A stretch of DNA of 64,000 nt from Gammaproteobacteria bacterium (GTDB lineage Bacteria > Pseudomonadota > Gammaproteobacteria > Thiohalomonadales > Thiohalomonadaceae), in the NCBI GenBank assembly GCA_023228645.1, contig JALOAT010000001.1:124001-188000 (forward strand), given 5' to 3'. Below are positions 38,501 to 45,326 of this stretch, one piece after another (within the stretch, counting starts at the first letter, position 1; the number at the start of each line of letters is the position of its first letter). Below the pieces are notes generated by a model that had not been told where the DNA came from, made no database searches, and saw only the letters and a list, made by a program, of their open reading frames with translations. The translations under genes were made by a program, and so were the position numbers.

Positions 38501-39095
38501 TATTCTGAGTACCAACTACATCATATCCAGAAGCAAGGTTAGGATCATTTACTACTTGCCCAACATCTAAACCTTTTAATAAACGTATCTTATAAATTTT
38601 ATCACCAATAGCGATCAAGCGTAATTGGCGAGTAGGGTAAGTGATGCCTGTGAGTTCGTTAATAAGGTCGGGACCTGCGTTATCAGCACCAAAAATTAAC
38701 CCTTTATTATAAACAACAGCCCAGGAATTACTACGCCAGAAGTTTTTAGTAGTATAGATGATCTTATCATCTACATTAAACTTTAACCATTTGTCAATAT
38801 ATTCAGGGTCGTTGAGTGTAATAGTAGGACCAGTAGTTAGACGTTCAGTAAGCTCTTGGTAGCTGATAATATCATCATACTCCCCTAAGTATTCGGCGTA
38901 ACCCAAAGCTCCCCACAAAGCTCGTAAAGCCTTAGAAAAGGATTCCCTACCCACTCTACTTATTTGAGTGTGATCAAAAGTACGATTAAGAATCTCAGCA
39001 GGACTAGTGATGGTATCATCTTCTAGTACTTGTTTAAAATAGTTTAGTATTTCTACAACAGAATCGTTTTCAAGAGGTGGTTTAATAATAGCCAT
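32577..39095 (-). CDS. Giant repeat-built tail fibre / adhesin with BspA-like C-terminal repeats
   Basis: 2172 residues, the largest gene in the window. From near the N-terminus to about residue 1850 it consists of eight related modules of 210-245 residues. Each contains a GxV-E-xxYxE-like start, WLKFxxDGK, TKKP/SxS strands, YKVRLLxG, SEWNRLxYP and a closing GWRPxLE. The last ~180 residues switch to leucine-rich BspA-like repeats (FWDVSNVNTL, NWNISNVTSL, HWNTGNVITM, LDVSKVTNM), a fold used by bacterial surface proteins for binding. It is likely a long tail fibre whose C-terminal tip recognises the host. Being mostly beta with no membrane segment fits. It is followed on the same strand by no other fibre gene. 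Confidence 0.75.
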   Translation of the reverse strand: MAIIKPPLENDSVVEILNYFKQVLEDDTITSPAEILNRTFDHTQISRVGRESFSKALRALWGALGYAEYLGEYDDIISYQELTERLTTGPTITLNDPEYIDKWLKFNVDDKIIYTTKNFWRSNSWAVVYNKGLIFGADNAGPDLINELTGITYPTRQLRLIAIGDKIYKIRLLKGLDVGQVVNDPNLASGYDVVGTQNSEWNKVFAPLVNDPDLQSYTGEKEADIRINSSLTQEFNSSNDKIIVRGLGVGNNHSISYLDTGYGVSDNRSYILALEETDLEFDVIYKGIKKFNNLSYLDFNTYFDLGHAIYQPEGEIEFHHFLDNGKDYLIPKASPIKITSFPTLYEKGLVYGQDNFGDSAYFIPYPQLKAIPLDGVAYKIRLMKGLNKDHKLFKDNTNPNQPLPNSSDNEFDRFFSIINYDRRTENTYTEPKFANFDFTDLDLANNAKIWMQENGIINTSLKLTRGGLGDDGYLKDWFTNVQYQPLNSAWRPILEPLDYAEFLGEVDSSEVISYSEICNYFNVTQGSLNDTSAGYDKWLKFKLNGKECLVPKVPIRKNISWGHLYDRGLVYGRVDGGAFPTSTGPSYQLRLITINGKKYKVRLIRGLEADNITLKYAVGARFEPAGSIASEWNRLFYPLIPNPNPDDGLETVYFQGPYQANYTNEDLEFGASDGTFPSFNWCMEKHFEDDNYRIGRGEYANASSVSRTGWNQTGVVRGWRPILEECEDNVEFNGELSNLISYEDFSNELGVVEGVLTTKPEIDKWLSFTIDGKELLISKIAIKENISLLDLYNNGLVFGEDDIGFPTTVPVVAEVNQLRTIVLQGKKYKVRLLSCTNLEILSGTTNDSSELQIYYSELARTLFPINSQSTSPLYLGPQIAEYTSEELGFVGTGRNHLALDVYSRDNNRGRTYYRDTIIDWIPSAQNKDHTFGWRAVLERVADDVEFVGEKVFRDENEAIITYTNFSDMLDFTAGTAMGGNSWLELNINGKKHFVAKTPLRYNITYQQLYNAGLVFGTPDNGKQIPSTSIPTNQLRLVELEGKTYKVRLIQGADDNETGILTGLSAGRDIPGTYESEWSRIFYSLISDEVDDKSYTGPRLDLYTSRELGMGTPGSIDIPDLMGTANFVQEFLGAHSLLPDPTLYQYFVYARGYRGPASIDNSRYDLSFTNRGWRPILEEYDYWDTNPLPEDTGPGPRYLVGESEGPGPTQMAGFFGEVAPEDFINGASLASRIGLITGDLINLTEPWLKFYLDGKILFIPKKPIMSDISWDEINACDAVFGNKVLEINGGFYRVRLINGYNEDSGIPYKGGHDSEDTWGTEWNRLIYNVVETNPSYPKNSQYGPNWVTYTENELGTKTGAGRFTWCMEQTELDGEIRKACRGNINTTRLTSQPASYKNANRGWRPVLEKISYWEAFPLPEDTGPGYKHLKYRTLNKEGTRGAGFFGEVQVTDLIDGADLATQMGLTAGVAINTDSNWLKFYLDGKIMYVAKKNFRTNLSWIDLENAGLTGSGRVVEVAEQQYKSRLLSGRNPDPTVVQESGYDVLCTHNSEWNRLMYNVADSSPILPERFKQSQIGKNWRNFTPDADLDIFSYSKDGRTGSYSWCRETNLTNDTLAVLRGRFDTTYIVPTATKSSSGESNRGWRPALEKLDLPSDLGVGPTTLIGHEVGPRADMISGFFGEVENELLITPEDLIEELEFVEGLPSNLDTSWLKFISDGNIIYTTKKPISISVSRNYLDSLNLINGKRIIQIKDRFYRIRLLGGVSPDYTTISGGYDPVMTYNSEWNRLIYPITKANPSYPKLSQTSGNWEQYEQVDLGLGVGSGSGTITRDVFYYAPTSIYHLVHRGHTDVTYLSSASVSLTGNNTLGWRPVLELIDEKDIELIIDKAIEENDLEVLKIFSTQLKYTVTPQALAGNNSVVEISQNDIIYFWEDEGILHQTDSIYMSGEEGSERTLFIVKAINRAATPSTLYLNAGWRANLINIGLKEVTSWGFIKWNRVRVGSNILTKVPNYLPRSVTSLAGVLSSSVILTGEELQFWDVSNVNTLISAFQECRQLRANLANWNISNVTSLENTFHSTWNMNFDFSHWNTGNVITMQNMLHNSRAMVGTGMEHLDVSKVTNMDGFLGGGYSKVFNTDLSGWCVTLIPNEPTTFASTTPAWVLPKPVWGTCPNG
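32600..33150 (-). repeat. BspA-like leucine-rich repeats (protein-level)
   Basis: The C-terminal end of the fibre gene encodes about four 22-28-residue repeats built on W-(D/N)-(V/I/T)-S/G-N/K-V-T/I and a following hydrophobic/aromatic F helix. The pattern matches the BspA/DUF285 type of leucine-rich repeat. Confidence 0.65.
33480..38900 (-). repeat. Eight diverged 210-245-residue modules in the fibre gene
   Basis: The SEWNR-like core of each module lies near 38495, 37865, 37200, 36545, 35865, 35130, 34440 and 33745, a spacing of 630-735 bases. The closing GWRP(I/V/A)LE recurs in six of them. Modules 2 and 4 have the most divergent cores (DNEFDRFF and SSELQIYY). Confidence 0.75.
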
Positions 39096-39108
39096 TATTT
39101 CTCTGCCT

Positions 39109-40200
39109 TTAATATCCTAATAGCCGTTTAAATCTATCATTAACCTTTACTGCCTGATCTCTAGGTAGCATATGGTTAAATACTTGATCATTGGTATAAA
39201 AACCAATATGTCGCTGTACAGAGTTAATAGCACTTCTATTCCAGTCTCCTTTTGTAACAAAGTTATTTTCTAATAATAACTCTAATACTTCTAACCTAGA
39301 AATAGCTAATGCCCAGTTAACCTGTCGAGATCGATAAAAAGAAGGTAAATAACTAAGATCTAAAGCTGTCTCCATTTTAGCCAAAGGTATTTGTTTTAAT
39401 ACCTGATTAAAATGGAGATGTCTAGTTAATATTACTTCTTTCATTTGTTGATAAATGACATCTACTCTCTTAGACCAATCAGTCCAATAGAAAGGATGTT
39501 TATAAGTTAGTTTTGTTTGATCTAAATTAAAGTATAATCGATAGAACCGATTAAATAAAGCGTAGTCTAAATGCGAAGCACAAATATTAGGTAAAACAAA
39601 TTTATGAATAAAAGCATGAGTAGGTAAACTACCTTCTCTATTTCTTTTCTCAAAAGCCCTGAATCCTCTATACTGCATAAGAAGTTTAGGTATGTTGATA
39701 GCAATAACAGCATAACCACTTCCACCATATACTTTTGTATTTAGTATAGGAATACTTAAATCACTAAAAGGATGACATAACACTTTAACTGCTGTTATAT
39801 CTCTCCAATTAGCTAAAGCTTTTCTGTAATCAAATGACTCATTCTGAGAAATAAGTATTTCATTGACTCCAGGACCATAGAACTGATTTCTAAAAATCTT
39901 TCCACGAGCTGCACTGGAAGTTAAACCTAAAGACTGGGAAACGCTTAAAGTATTTCTCTCTAACCAATTATAGTAATCCGTATCAGAAAGTTCACTACCT
40001 TCACCTAATGCATTAATAATAGATACTAGTACAGTTTCAATAGGTGCTGTAAAAGTATTCGTTCTGTAATAGTCTACGACATTATTTAAGTTATATAATA
40101 AGCCTGATCGAATTAGATTCCATTCAGGGTTAGTAATTATACCTAAATTTACAGAAGAGGGTAAGTTAAATAATTGATACATAGCTAGTATATATTCCAA
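39109..40200 (-). CDS. Protein of unknown function upstream of the giant fibre
   Basis: 363 residues, rich in Arg, Tyr and Leu, with no signal sequence. It is transcribed in the same direction as the fibre gene, 13 bases upstream of it, so the two form one unit. It could be a fibre attachment or assembly protein (chaperone, hinge), inferred only from this arrangement. No family recognised. Confidence 0.55.
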   Translation of the reverse strand: MEYILAMYQLFNLPSSVNLGIITNPEWNLIRSGLLYNLNNVVDYYRTNTFTAPIETVLVSIINALGEGSELSDTDYYNWLERNTLSVSQSLGLTSSAARGKIFRNQFYGPGVNEILISQNESFDYRKALANWRDITAVKVLCHPFSDLSIPILNTKVYGGSGYAVIAINIPKLLMQYRGFRAFEKRNREGSLPTHAFIHKFVLPNICASHLDYALFNRFYRLYFNLDQTKLTYKHPFYWTDWSKRVDVIYQQMKEVILTRHLHFNQVLKQIPLAKMETALDLSYLPSFYRSRQVNWALAISRLEVLELLLENNFVTKGDWNRSAINSVQRHIGFYTNDQVFNHMLPRDQAVKVNDRFKRLLGY

Positions 40201-40204
40201 ATTG

Positions 40205-40215
40205 TCATATCATCA
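40205..40215 (+). promoter_or_regulatory. Putative phage promoter box
   Basis: TCATATCATCA resembles the ACATATCATCT box at 21784. It sits 18 bases before a single rightward gene, at the divergence from the fibre unit. Confidence 0.3.
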
Positions 40216-40232
40216 AAACTAAAGGACTAGTT

Positions 40233-40604
40233 ATGATATTAGAGCCAGTAAAAATAAAAACATGGTTCACTGTTTTTATTAAAACATCAGGATTACCGAT
40301 TACTGATGTTGATCTACGCTATCCGCATCTAGCTCCAGTGATCCTACCTATATTAAATGGTGATGAAGCAATTAAATTCATTGATGGCGTAACTAGATAT
40401 ACATTTGATGAAGACAGCTTCTTTGCTCAACCACAAGAATTAGATTTAATTATTGATAGAAACGTAACGAGGTTCTTAAAACAATCTCTAAAGCTATATA
40501 TCGTCAGTAATCAACAATTCCAATGGGAAGTTATCTCTTATACTAAAGAGATTAAAGAACCAGAAGAGAACTTTCCTTATAATTCTAGTATTATTTTAGA
40601 ATAA
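40233..40604 (+). CDS. Small protein of unknown function
   Basis: 123 residues. The start ATG has AAAGGAC eight bases upstream. Mixed alpha/beta, no motif recognised. It is a single-gene unit closed by a terminator, upstream of the chimallin-like gene. Function unknown. Confidence 0.55.
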   Translation: MILEPVKIKTWFTVFIKTSGLPITDVDLRYPHLAPVILPILNGDEAIKFIDGVTRYTFDEDSFFAQPQELDLIIDRNVTRFLKQSLKLYIVSNQQFQWEVISYTKEIKEPEENFPYNSSIILE

Positions 40605-40610
40605 TAAATA

Positions 40611-40634
40611 ATAGGAGTCTTAATAGACTCCTAT
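40611..40634 (+). terminator. Rho-independent terminator
   Basis: A perfect 10-bp stem, ATAGGAGTCT (40611-40620) with AGACTCCTAT (40625-40634), is followed by TTATGC. The T-run is short. Confidence 0.65.
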
Positions 40635-40714
40635 TTATGCTGTAGAATAAAGTAAAATAAAAAAATATGACTTAACTACTAATACTATGTAAAAGTGGCG
40701 TAATAGTCACTACA

Positions 40715-40738
40715 CTTTCTTAGTGTGAACTAAGAAAG
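40715..40738. promoter_or_regulatory. Perfect 10-bp hairpin in the upstream region of the chimallin-like gene
   Basis: CTTTCTTAGT (40715-40724) pairs with ACTAAGAAAG (40729-40738) around GTGA. No T-run follows, so it is not a normal terminator. It may be an operator or RNA processing site in the roughly 300-base gap before the gene at 40908. Confidence 0.45.
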
Positions 40739-40818
40739 GTATGGCCTTATACGCATATTCAGGAGTTTATTGTATTCTTCCCTCTTTACAAGTAGTGTGT
40801 TTTAAATTAATTTTGATG

Positions 40819-40829
40819 ACATATCACTA
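40819..40829 (+). promoter_or_regulatory. Putative strong phage promoter box for the chimallin-like gene
   Basis: An exact ACATATCACTA lies 79 bases before the start codon, identical to the box before the AAA+ gene. phiKZ early promoters are AT-rich with a TATATTAC-like core, which this resembles. Confidence 0.5.
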
Positions 40830-40831
40830 TC

Positions 40832-40882
40832 TTGTACAGGGGAGATTGAACGCTTCAATGTACAATAAACTTACGTAAGTTT
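40832..40882 (+). promoter_or_regulatory. Structured 5' leader of the chimallin-like mRNA
   Basis: Outer stem TTGTAC (40832-40837) / GTACAA (40860-40865) encloses ATTGAA (40845-40850) / TTCAAT (40854-40859) with a 3-nt loop. A 16-bp perfect palindrome AAACTTACGTAAGTTT (40867-40882) follows. Both lie between the promoter box and the ribosome binding site (AAAGGAAATAAAAA), so they would be in the transcript. A stabilising or translation-tuning role is inferred. Confidence 0.5.
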
Positions 40883-40907
40883 TAATATTAAACAAAGGAA
40901 ATAAAAA

Positions 40908-42815
40908 ATGAGTCAACAAGATTCTGTTCGCTGGGGTAATACGCCTGAGTCTAACCGGCCTTCTGCAGCAGGTCAGGAAACAAATGAGAAAGTTCTCGCT
41001 AGTGATCAACTCGGACAAGAGCGTTACAATCCAGACGAACTGGGTGTTGGTATCTTTGGCGCAGGAATGCAGATGTCGTTCAACTCTGGTTCGGAAATTC
41101 TCTTCCGTGCCAAAGAAGCACTCGATGCCCAGGTTAAGAAAGCCTCTGAGCAACTGCGTCGTGAAAATCAGATCAAACTAACCATTCTAGACCGTAGTGA
41201 GCATAAACGCCTTCCTTACAGCGCTCTGGTTCTTTCCCTGACCAATCCGCTGGTAGCTAAAGGTACATCGTTCTTCGTCTTCGTTATTGCTGGTGATCAA
41301 GGTGCGATCGTCCGTAATGAAATTCTACCTAATAACCAAGGTCAGTGCGAAACGCTTTCCTTACCTGCTGATGCACTGAACCAAGTCATCAAAGAAGCAG
41401 GAGAAATCCTACGTGGTTTGAATCCTGGTGTAACAGATCTCTTCTCGGCTTCGGGTATTGTTGTAACGAACGACACTTTCTCTTGGGATAGTGAAAAAGA
41501 CGTTTATCAACTCCTGGCCCGTGGTTATAACTCTTGCCTAGCTGTACTTTCTAGTAAAGGTCCTCGTTGGGATGATGTTAACTTGGCAAAGGTAATGGGT
41601 TCAGAACTGGAAGTTGTTCTGCAACGCACTCGTGGCCAAGCTCAACCGCGTGACGTACTGGGGCGTCCGAAGCGTCGTGATCTGGAAGTGTCTCTGCGCA
41701 CTCGTCAGGTTATGAGTCCTCAAACAGGTGATATCATCCATAAAGCAGAAACGATTGCTAGTCTGTCTGTTTATGGTGATCTGCTTTGGGGTCCGGAGAC
41801 GGTTCAAAAAGTAAACCAGTTTGGACAACCTGTTGTCGAGACCAAAACCTATAAGCAGCGCGTTATCATCACCCAGATGCGTAACCACCAAGCTTATACG
41901 TTGGGTTCGCAGCTAATGTCCTTTATCCCAGCCATTGCTCTGTTCCAGCCAAAAGCAACTCACCAAGCTTTTATCCCATCACCTGATTCTTCGATGGGTA
42001 AGTCTGATGACGTTGGTGTTCTGCAACTGGAGGCTAAGTACCATCAAGGCAATATGAGCGGTCAAGAAGCTGCTCAGCGTGTGGATGTCTTTAATAGCCC
42101 GCCTACCCTGATCAGTGACTACCTGGAGAAAATCCTCTCTGACAATATTGAAGTCGCACTTGATATTGAAGTCGGTGGTGAGGACTACCTGCATAATTCA
42201 GTACTGCTCAAAGCAGCACTGTCTGGTAGCGGTGCTTCGGGTAATAAAGACCACGATCGTGCATATACTAAACTCGTTGAAACCATGACGGTTCTAACTA
42301 ATGGTAAGTTTGCTGATTTCTGGCAAACTGGTGCACCTATTGCATTCGTAGATTCAGTTCGTGAAGTAGGTCATTTCACCAACGATGATGGTAACCTGGA
42401 AGATACTCGTCATGTGGATACTATTTCCACGATGAATAAGTTTATCGAAAACAATCCGGATTACTATCGTGTTTGGTCTGATGCTCAAGTAGCAACTAAC
42501 CGCACAATGCAAGCTCGTATGCGCGACATGCGTAACGTAACTGAGTACATGATCTCGCCTCCGACTTACACGACTCGTGTATTCCGTGTGATCCTGTCCG
42601 CAGCCTTCGTTAAAGCATATTTCGATTCCATCTCAGCTCTGGGTATTCGTCTTAACCTGGTTCTGCCTAATGAGACTCGTACTGAAGATCGTACGGGTTA
42701 TGTGAGTACTTCTAGCTCTATTCAAATGGGTGTGGGTGCAGGTATGCTCAATACCTTTGGTGGTAGCGTTGCTGGTACAATGTCACCTTCCAACTTCCAA
42801 CGTTGGTCTGCGTAA
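40908..42815 (+). CDS. chmA: Probable chimallin, phage-nucleus shell protein (phiKZ gp54 type)
   Basis: 635 residues, close to the 600-630 of known chimallins. It is placed directly upstream of the RNAP beta-prime N half, as gp54 precedes gp55 in phiKZ. The gene is markedly richer in GC-ending, frequently used codons (CTG, CGT, GTA/GTT mix) than its neighbours, as expected for one of the most abundant infection proteins. It has its own promoter box, structured leader and strong terminator. The C-terminal tail is flexible and Gly/Ser-rich (GMLNTFGGSVAGTMSPSNF), as expected of the segment linking shell subunits. Chimallin assembles the protein lattice enclosing phage DNA and excluding host nucleases. 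The call rests on synteny, length and expression signals. Confidence 0.8.
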   Translation: MSQQDSVRWGNTPESNRPSAAGQETNEKVLASDQLGQERYNPDELGVGIFGAGMQMSFNSGSEILFRAKEALDAQVKKASEQLRRENQIKLTILDRSEHKRLPYSALVLSLTNPLVAKGTSFFVFVIAGDQGAIVRNEILPNNQGQCETLSLPADALNQVIKEAGEILRGLNPGVTDLFSASGIVVTNDTFSWDSEKDVYQLLARGYNSCLAVLSSKGPRWDDVNLAKVMGSELEVVLQRTRGQAQPRDVLGRPKRRDLEVSLRTRQVMSPQTGDIIHKAETIASLSVYGDLLWGPETVQKVNQFGQPVVETKTYKQRVIITQMRNHQAYTLGSQLMSFIPAIALFQPKATHQAFIPSPDSSMGKSDDVGVLQLEAKYHQGNMSGQEAAQRVDVFNSPPTLISDYLEKILSDNIEVALDIEVGGEDYLHNSVLLKAALSGSGASGNKDHDRAYTKLVETMTVLTNGKFADFWQTGAPIAFVDSVREVGHFTNDDGNLEDTRHVDTISTMNKFIENNPDYYRVWSDAQVATNRTMQARMRDMRNVTEYMISPPTYTTRVFRVILSAAFVKAYFDSISALGIRLNLVLPNETRTEDRTGYVSTSSSIQMGVGAGMLNTFGGSVAGTMSPSNFQRWSA

Positions 42816-42846
42816 CAAGTAGTTTGATTGCTTTAACTTAAGCATT

Positions 42847-42875
42847 ATAGAGGGAGGTGAACAACCTCCCTCTAT
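42847..42875 (+). terminator. Rho-independent terminator after the chimallin-like gene
   Basis: A perfect 12-bp stem, ATAGAGGGAGGT (42847-42858) with ACCTCCCTCTAT (42864-42875), is followed by a T-rich tract. It probably limits readthrough from the highly expressed gene into the RNAP gene. Confidence 0.8.
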
Positions 42876-42904
42876 CTGCCTTCTTTTAAATTTTGAGGAA
42901 AAAG

Positions 42905-45294
42905 ATGGGTATTAGCTTAGTTCTTCAAAATCATGATGAGATTTATAGGGAGCAGTTACACGCTACACCTATTCTCATAGATTTTCAAAGACTCACCGAG
43001 CATGAATATTTTAGTAAAGCATTATCAAATAAGCATCGCAATGCCTTAGCTGAGATTAATAAGCCGCAGGAAATTAACTATTTCCGAGACTCCACAATTG
43101 AAGATAAGGATAAAATTAACCGAACTTTCTATACTCGATACGTATCTGAGAAAACAAATACAGTTATTGAAGATATTCCGAGTTGTCAGTGCGGTGAATT
43201 TAATACTTATAAAAACTTAGGTTGTGTATGTAATGAATGTGGTACGATAGTATCCAGTAACCGCAGTATGGATTTACATCCTTTAGTATGGATCGCAGCA
43301 CCAGAAGGCATCCCTGCTCTAATTAATCCTACAGCTTATCGAATCATTGCCGGTCGTTTCGAGATTAGTAAATTCGATGTTATTCGTTGGATTATGGATT
43401 ATAATTATACAGCACCAGGTAAAGAACCTATTGCTGTAGAGCAGTTAGAAAGAATGGAGATCCCAAGAGGAATCATTAATTTCTACCATCATTTCGACAC
43501 TATTATCGAAACCTTGTTCGGTATGCGTTCTTTAAGTAAAGGACCTAATACAGCAAAGTTAGACGAAGAACTTAGAACTTTTATCAAAAATAATAGGGAT
43601 AAGATTTTCTCTAAGCATATTCCAATGCCTAACAAAACTTTGCTAGTAGTAGAGAGTACTAACTTTGCTACGTATATGGACCCAAAGTTAAGTGGTATTA
43701 TTGACGCACTTTGGTTGATGGTAGGAATTGATAGTGAGCACTCTAATCTCACTTTAAAGCAAAAAGAAATGCGTGTGATTAAGGCATTAGCTCAAATTGC
43801 TGAATATCACACTGAGTCTGATAAGACTTCTTTAGCTCAAAAAGGCGGTATCTTCCGACGACATGTCTTTGGATTTAGAGCTTGGTTAAGTTTTAGGACA
43901 GTAATCTCCTCAATTACTGAACCACACAACTTAAGAGATATCTATATTCCATGGAGTACAGCAGTTACTTGTTTTCAGTATCACTTAATAAATAAGTTAA
44001 GTAAGAGGTTAAATCCAAATACTGGAAAACGCTTTACTCCCCATGAAATCGATCTGTTTATTGAAGGTCATGTCAACAAATGGCATCCTTTACTTAGAGA
44101 GATCTTTGATGAATTATTAGCTGAGACACCAAATGGACGAGGTATCCCCTGCTTAAAGAATAGGAACCCTAGTCTTTATCGCAACTCTATCCAAAAGGTG
44201 TATATAACTAAGATCAAAGATGATATCACTGATGTTACAACAAGTATTAGTATCTTAACTGTTCGTCCCCTCAATGCTAAAAAGATAAGATATTTATTAA
44301 TAGATATTTTGTTATTGGCCATTACACTAGTAATAGTGTACTTGAATCCTCTCTAACTGACTGGGAACTCCTACAACAATAGGACAATCAGCAGCGAAGC
44401 TTTGTCTTAATAATACTCAGACAAAGAACGTTCAACGATCAGAGAAACCAATAAATGTAACTCGTATTAAAAGACGAGAATAAGCTAGATATTATCTAGA
44501 CGAAGGGAGTATCGTAGCGCCAAGTGGTGGGTATAACCCTTAAAGACGAAACGGGAGGCTTCCTAACTAATAGGAAGAAGATATGATCTGAGCCTTACAG
44601 TAATGTAAGGAGGGTGTCTTAGCACACCTGCTTATGAGAGCGTGTTAAAACACAACGGCATAAGTGGACAATTCTGGATAAACGAAGCTTTTATAGCTAT
44701 ACAGTCCCTTTCTTTAGAAATAAAGAAATGGTAACTTTTTGAATTGCTGGGAACCCCTTAGAGCCTGACTCACGACAACGCAGTTGGAAACGACAAACGT
44801 GATCGTAAAAAAGAAGTCTGGATTGGGCAATCAGCCGGTAAGCTCCTAACCCTCACAATTATTGAGAGGTATGGGGAATCCTCAACGATCATCCGGTAGC
44901 GCGGAGTAGAACCCCAAGTGGGGAAGAAGCGGAAAGTACCTGACCAGGTAATGCTGAAGGTAGTGATATGATCTATGCTCCTATGGGAAAGCCATAGGCA
45001 GGTGCCTTAGCGTACCGGCTCTTTGAGAGCGTACTTAATGTACAACGGCTTAGAGCGGACATTAGGTTCGATGGTGACGAGCTTAACTTCTCTATTATTC
45101 CGGATCAGAGGTTAGCTGAAGGACTAGAGAGACTCTCTGTTATCTTTAGTGCTTTTGATCTGACTAATCCTCGGAGAGTGTCTGGTAGTGTAGCATTTCC
45201 TAAAACAGTACTTGCAACTATTGCTAACTACTTACACAGTAAAAAGGAAGTTATTCCAGCTATGCAGTCTAGAATGATCGAACTGTATAGTTGA
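42905..45294 (+). CDS. nvRNAP beta-prime subunit, N-terminal part, interrupted by two introns (phiKZ gp55 type)
   Basis: Proposed join: 42905-44278, 44677-44679, 45067-45294 (about 534 residues). Start ATG 42905 has AGGAAAAAG upstream; an in-frame TTG at 42893 is less likely. A zinc-ribbon-like cysteine cluster (CQC...CVCNEC, about 94-112) matches the beta-prime N-terminal zinc finger. NRNPSLYRNSIQ (about 435-446) equals the bacterial NRAPTLHRLGIQ. Exon 1 ends in VRPLNA and the last exon begins FDGDELNFSII, together the catalytic NADFDGD motif that holds the active-site magnesium. Stops between the exons rule out a continuous protein or an intein. As sequenced, unspliced translation ends at 44356. 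It would assemble with the beta and beta-prime C parts at 56-62 kb. Confidence 0.85.
44279..44676 (+). ncRNA. Group I intron 1 in the beta-prime gene
   Basis: About 398 bases without an endonuclease gene. Core elements: Q-like CTGGGAACTCC (from about 44353); R TTCAACGATCAG with GATCA at 44437-44441 pairing with TGATC at 44584-44588 in S (P7); and the typical AAGATATGATC. P1: exon AATGCT (44273-44278) pairs with GGC-ATT (44317-44323, one bulged C) and ends in a U-G wobble at the splice site. P10: GATAA at 44677-44681 pairs with TTATT at 44312-44316, which places the 3' end just before GAT. The 3' end GGACAAT is shared with the other introns. Confidence 0.75.
44680..45066 (+). ncRNA. Group I intron 2 in the beta-prime gene
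   Basis: About 387 bases, no ORF. Q GCTGGGAACCCC (about 44740-44757), R CTCAACGATCAT, P7 formed by GATCAT (44887-44892) and ATGATC (44968-44973). Candidate P1: GGAT (44676-44679) with GTCC (44704-44707), U-G wobble at the splice site. It ends GGACATTAGG. The 3' boundary (45066) is set by reading frame and by the FDGD motif; no convincing P10 was found, so this boundary is the least certain. Confidence 0.7.
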
Positions 45295-45326
45295 TAGTTA
45301 ATTTAATAAAGGAAAAAGGTTATAAC

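Noticed and set aside
33480..38900. CRISPR-like or mobile-element origin for the regular 630-735-base periodicity
   Set aside because: The repeats are diverged, in frame and protein-level. There are no short direct repeats, spacers or terminal inverted repeats.
42893..44356. Reading the beta-prime ORF as a complete 487-residue protein
   Set aside because: The last 26 residues are intron-encoded hydrophobic sequence, and the conserved FDGD motif resumes at 45067 behind two group I cores.
44340..45060. Single large intron with a degenerate endonuclease gene
   Set aside because: Two full sets of Q, R and S elements and two GGACA-type 3' ends are present, and no protein-coding remnant is visible between them.
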